Shown here in pieces: positions 7,465 to 9,746 of a DNA stretch of 9,746 nt. A program made the position numbers and the translations under genes. The notes under the pieces are model-generated. The model was not told the DNA's origin. It worked only from the letters and a program-made list of their open reading frames with translations, and did no database searches. Origin of the DNA: an uncultured Collinsella sp. (GTDB lineage: Bacteria; Actinomycetota; Coriobacteriia; Coriobacteriales; Coriobacteriaceae); contig CABUGR010000025.1 of NCBI GenBank assembly GCA_902491135.1, positions 1-9,746 on the forward strand, written 5' to 3'. Position 1 is the first letter of the stretch; the number at the start of each line of letters is the position of its first letter.

Positions 7465-8102
7465 GCGCCCCAGTTGCAGTTGCGGCTTGCCTGTGCGCCC
7501 TGAGTGTATTTGTCGCGACGGGTTTGGATCGGGCGGATGCGCGCAAGATCGCAGGGGCCTGCAAGCGCGAGGCGGTGCTGGTCGCTGCCGCGGGTCGCTC
7601 GGTGGTCGATGCCCTGACCGCGCGAGTGAAGGGCGCGGTTGGAGCGGGCGGCCCGGCGCGAGTTTCGCTCGGCGAAGTGTCCGAGATGATCGATGTTGTG
7701 CGCTTGGGTCTTTCGGCCGGTCTTTCGTTTGATGCGGCGCTTGAGATTTTCTGCGCCAACCGCCGGTCAGTGCTGGCTCTTCGCCTTGAGCGGGCCTGCA
7801 TGGCGTGGCAGGTGGGCGTGGGCACGCGTGAGGACGAGTTGTTGGTCGCCGCGCGCGACCTGGACGTGCGAGCGCTCGAGACCTTTGCCATTACGGTGGG
7901 GCAGGCACTCGCCCTGGGTGCCCCACTTGCCGAGACGCTGGCCGCTCAAAGTCGCGAGATCCGTGCGGCTCATCGCGCCGCGGTCGAGCGCGAGATCGAG
8001 CGTGCGCCCGTCAAGCTGCTGATTCCCACCGGCACGCTCATCTTGCCGGCGTTGCTTCTGTCCATATTGGGCCCGCTGCTGGGAGCAGGCGGGATGATGT
8101 AG
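7461..8102 (+). CDS. tadC: TadC, second Flp pilus platform protein (short form)
   Basis: Second GspF-family platform protein, expected partner of TadB. ATG 7461 overlaps the tadB stop and has GGTGGAG just upstream; the frame stays open further 5' to 7323, but that part is shadow of tadB. The product is 213 aa, short for TadC (usually nearer 300). One hydrophobic segment lies at about 3-20, the T2SSF domain at about 70-180 (VVRLGLSAGLSFDAAL and VGQALALGAPLAETL), and a C-terminal membrane segment at about 187-208. The shortness comes from the N-terminal side: the usual paired membrane segments before the T2SSF domain are reduced to one. No frameshift is visible. Ten nucleotides separate it from the pilin gene. 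Confidence 0.85.
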   Translation: MSAPVAVAACLCALSVFVATGLDRADARKIAGACKREAVLVAAAGRSVVDALTARVKGAVGAGGPARVSLGEVSEMIDVVRLGLSAGLSFDAALEIFCANRRSVLALRLERACMAWQVGVGTREDELLVAARDLDVRALETFAITVGQALALGAPLAETLAAQSREIRAAHRAAVEREIERAPVKLLIPTGTLILPALLLSILGPLLGAGGMM

Positions 8103-8112
8103 GGAGGAATAC

Positions 8113-8346
8113 ATGAACACGATGACTGACGCTGCTGGCAAGGTCCAGGGCTGGGCGTTTTGCCGGGCGGCATATGTTCGTCAGCGCGCCAAGGAGCTAC
8201 TGCAGGAGGAGAGTGCACAGGGTACCACCGAGTATGCCATCTTGGTCGGCGTGCTCGTGGTGATCGCGATTATCGCCATCGTCGCATTTAAGGGCAAGGT
8301 TAAAGAGCTATGGGATGCGATCAGCGAGGGCATCAACAGCCTGTAG
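8113..8346 (+). CDS. flp: Flp-type major prepilin with long leader
   Basis: Small type IVb prepilin, the likely main subunit of the pilus. 77 aa, with GGGAGG (8102-8107) just before ATG 8113; the only other in-frame start is ATG 8122. The processing region reads ESA-QGTTEY-AILVG: taking the conserved Glu-Tyr as positions +5/+6, the prepilin peptidase would cut after Ala35, leaving a 42-residue mature pilin. Ala instead of the usual Gly before the cut is notable, and the 35-residue leader is longer than in most Flp prepilins. The mature part is a hydrophobic helix (about 41-59) and a short charged C-terminus ending in NSL. It follows tadC by 10 nt, whereas in the Aggregatibacter-type locus flp comes first. 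Confidence 0.88.
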   Translation: MNTMTDAAGKVQGWAFCRAAYVRQRAKELLQEESAQGTTEYAILVGVLVVIAIIAIVAFKGKVKELWDAISEGINSL

Positions 8347-8873
8347 AGGGCGAGCGCTCCATCGGGGTGCTGCTGGTGTTTGCTTGCCTGATCGTGGCGA
8401 TGGCGGCGGTGCTTTGGGGGCTTAACGCCGCGCGGCAGCAGCGTCCTGGGGCCGCCTTCGATTCGGGCTCAGATTCGGCGGTGGCGTCTCAAAAAGATGA
8501 GATGCGAGATGCGGACGATTCGGATGTCGCTGTCACGGCGCAAACCTTTCTGCGGACGCTCGACAAGCGGTCTGGCACTACGACGGATTCGCCTGAGGAC
8601 AACGCGATTGCGGTCCGGCTTGCATGGTCCGAGGACCGACCGATGACCGAGGCAGCGGCGGATATGTTACGCGCCTACCGCGAGGTGCCAACGGCCCAGC
8701 TCGCCCTGAGCGGCTATCTCGATATTAAGGGCAACGTATGGGGCGCCATCGTGCGCGATGGGCGCGGCTGGGTCGATATGGTGACGGTTGCCGCGGATGC
8801 TGGCGATGCTTCATGTCGTCTGCGCGCGGTGCGCCTGGTCCCGCAAACAATAAGCTCAAAGGAGGGATCGTGA
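8310..8873 (+). CDS. Unrecognised single-span membrane protein in the pilus operon
   Basis: I do not recognise a family. Start ATG 8310 (187 aa) overlaps the end of flp by 37 nt and has only a weak ribosome binding site; GTG 8367 (168 aa) is a possible later start, also without a well-spaced one. After a hydrophilic N-terminus one membrane segment is clear (about 18-38). A Ser/Asp-rich, probably flexible stretch (50-75) leads to a compact region (about 75-180) with alternating helix- and strand-like parts (LSGYLDIKGNVWGAIV, GWVDMVTVAA). This arrangement places the bulk outside the membrane. There is no prepilin Glu+5 motif, so it is probably not processed as a pilin. Position between two pilin-like genes suggests a pilus accessory, adaptor or tip role; that is inference. 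The stop is 1 nt before the next start. Confidence 0.7.
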   Translation: MGCDQRGHQQPVEGERSIGVLLVFACLIVAMAAVLWGLNAARQQRPGAAFDSGSDSAVASQKDEMRDADDSDVAVTAQTFLRTLDKRSGTTTDSPEDNAIAVRLAWSEDRPMTEAAADMLRAYREVPTAQLALSGYLDIKGNVWGAIVRDGRGWVDMVTVAADAGDASCRLRAVRLVPQTISSKEGS

Positions 8874-8874
8874 A

Positions 8875-9093
8875 ATGCATGGCGTTCTGCGTGAAGAGGT
8901 TGCCCAAGCGACTGTGGAATACGCCATCGTCACGGTGGCGCTGCTATCGATCGTGCTGGCGATTGCGGGACTTTGGCGTGCTGGCACCGATGGACGCTTG
9001 GCGGCGCTGGTTGAGCGGGCGGCATCCCATGGCGTTGCCTCGACGTCGGTTATCGACGCCGCTGCGGGCGCTAAGGACATCGCGTTGTATTGA
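8875..9093 (+). CDS. Second small pilin-like protein (type IVb pseudopilin)
   Basis: 72-aa prepilin-like protein. AAAGGAGG (8858-8865) lies 9 nt before ATG 8875, one of the strongest ribosome binding sites in the operon. A 10-residue leader with Arg, Glu, Glu is followed by VA-QATVEY-AIV: Glu15 and Tyr16 fall at +5/+6 if cleavage is after Ala10, giving a 62-residue mature protein. The membrane helix covers about 17-34, and a short soluble tail follows (RAGTDGRLAALVERAASHGV). It differs from the Flp protein in leader length and tail, so it is more likely a minor pilin or pseudopilin than a second major subunit. It is followed by a TadE-like gene with the same processing motif. Family assignment rests on the motif and context. 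Confidence 0.75.
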   Translation: MHGVLREEVAQATVEYAIVTVALLSIVLAIAGLWRAGTDGRLAALVERAASHGVASTSVIDAAAGAKDIALY

Positions 9094-9565
9094 TATCGCG
9101 CGCGAGGACCGGGCGCAGTCTACGGTCGAGGCCGCTTTTTTGCTGCCGACGTTTCTGACGCTCATCCTTCTCGCACTGCAACCGGTGTGCCTGCTTTATA
9201 CGCGCGCGGTCATGGAGTCTGCCGCCGCCGAGACCGCGCGGCTCATGACCACGACGACGGCGGAGGACGACGATCTTAAGGAGTTCACCCGCCGCCGGCT
9301 TGCCGCGGTGCCCAACGTTTCGATCTTTCATGCCGGCGGGCCGTTGTCGTGGGATATCGAGCTTGGCCGGGCCGGTGCGGGTGGCGTCTCGTCCGTGTCC
9401 GTTTCCGGCGAGGTCAAGCCGTTGCCTGTGATCGGTGCGTTTGCGCAGGCTATGGGTGGTACCGCCGAGGGCGGCTACGTTGAGCTCAAGGTCGATGTCT
9501 CGTATCAATCGCGTCCCGAATGGCTGGAGGGAGATTATGATTCGTGGATTGCTGCATGGGATTAA
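9029..9565 (+). CDS. tadE: TadE-like minor pseudopilin
   Basis: TadE-family pseudopilin of the Flp system. The segment DRA-QSTVEAAFLLP is a typical TadE start: Glu34 at +5 from a predicted cut after Ala29, followed by a membrane helix (about 37-57) and an extracytoplasmic domain of about 115 residues (FTRRRLAAVPNVSIF, GGYVELKVDVSYQ). The start is uncertain. ATG 9029 gives 178 aa with a basic 29-residue leader but overlaps the preceding gene by 65 nt and has no good ribosome binding site. The frame is open further upstream as shadow. An AAGGA at 9073-9077 sits at a reasonable distance only from a non-standard ATT (9089), giving a 9-residue leader. The 3' end overlaps the next gene by 29 nt. 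Confidence 0.78.
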   Translation: MALPRRRLSTPLRALRTSRCIDIAREDRAQSTVEAAFLLPTFLTLILLALQPVCLLYTRAVMESAAAETARLMTTTTAEDDDLKEFTRRRLAAVPNVSIFHAGGPLSWDIELGRAGAGGVSSVSVSGEVKPLPVIGAFAQAMGGTAEGGYVELKVDVSYQSRPEWLEGDYDSWIAAWD

Positions 9566-9746
9566 GCGTTTCTGGTCTAGATGCGTTTTGACGCGCCGTC
9601 CGAGCTGCCATCGCAAGCGAGGCGGCTTTATGGGCCGCGCCGGTGTTGATCTGTTTATCGAAGACGGCGCCTATACCACGCTTTCTTCTGCCGTGGTCAT
9701 CCTAGTGGTGCTCACGTTGTTGTTTTCGTCGACCGCGGCGATATGG
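9537..9746 (+). CDS. Membrane protein of the pilus operon, N-terminal part (TadE/TadG-like?), runs off window
   Basis: Seventy codons are visible and still open at the window edge. ATG 9537 is well supported by GGAGGGAG (9526-9533), inside the end of the TadE-like gene. The N-terminus is strongly basic (MIRGLLHGIKRFWSR, then RKRGG), then EDGAYTTLSS leads into one membrane segment (about 53-70). A Gly-Ala junction before the helix is reminiscent of TadE/TadG-like proteins of actinobacteria, but the Glu at +5 that marks prepilin processing is missing (the residue there is Leu). A TadG-like or other minor envelope component is likely from position after TadE. The rest of the protein is needed for a firm call. 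Confidence 0.6.
   Translation, partial: MIRGLLHGIKRFWSRCVLTRRPSCHRKRGGFMGRAGVDLFIEDGAYTTLSSAVVILVVLTLLFSSTAAIW

Noticed and set aside
8738..9028. 5' extension of the TadE-like frame to ATG 8738
   Set aside because: It overlaps two real genes completely and reads as Arg/Trp-rich shadow sequence with no signal or domain.

Overview
The window is high-GC DNA read almost entirely from the + strand, with tightly packed, often overlapping genes. Codon use, the monoderm-style Tad (Flp) pilus locus and the protein sequences suggest an actinobacterium, most likely a member of the Coriobacteriia such as Collinsella. That placement is inference from gene content and protein style; there is no rRNA or other marker gene here.

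Layout: (1) 1-1256, the C-terminal part of a P-type (Ca2+-type) cation-transporting ATPase that begins outside the window. (2) 1257-1494, a gene-free stretch holding a 91-nt long imperfect palindrome, an intrinsic terminator and a possible promoter. (3) 1495-2679, rsgA, a circularly permuted ribosome-assembly GTPase, closed by an intrinsic terminator. (4) 2732-2931, a gene-free regulatory region with three TGGT(C/T)(A/T)G-type boxes phased exactly 11 bp apart, flanking inverted copies, and a hairpin next to the first ribosome binding site. (5) 2932 to the window end, a ten-gene Tad/Flp pilus operon that runs off the right edge.

Pilus operon order: cpaB/rcpC-like SAF protein, tadZ/cpaE-like localisation ATPase, tadA/cpaF secretion ATPase, tadB and tadC inner-membrane platform proteins, Flp-type major prepilin, an unrecognised single-span membrane protein, a second small pilin-like protein, a TadE-like pseudopilin, and the start of another membrane pilus protein. 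Neighbouring genes overlap or are separated by 10 nt or less, so the set looks translationally coupled and transcribed as a unit. TadA would power the TadB/TadC platform, TadZ would position the machine, and the pilin-like proteins would be its substrates. The prepilin peptidase is not in the window, and neither is an outer-membrane secretin.

The most interesting points are the helically phased operator-like boxes in front of the pilus operon, a shared A|Q-x-T-x-E processing motif (Ala rather than Gly before the cut) in all three pilin-like proteins, the unrecognised membrane protein inserted between the two pilin genes, and the long palindrome after the ATPase. I see no CRISPR array, transposase, tRNA or rRNA. 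The overall system is a known one (Tad pilus); the novelty, if any, is in these details.
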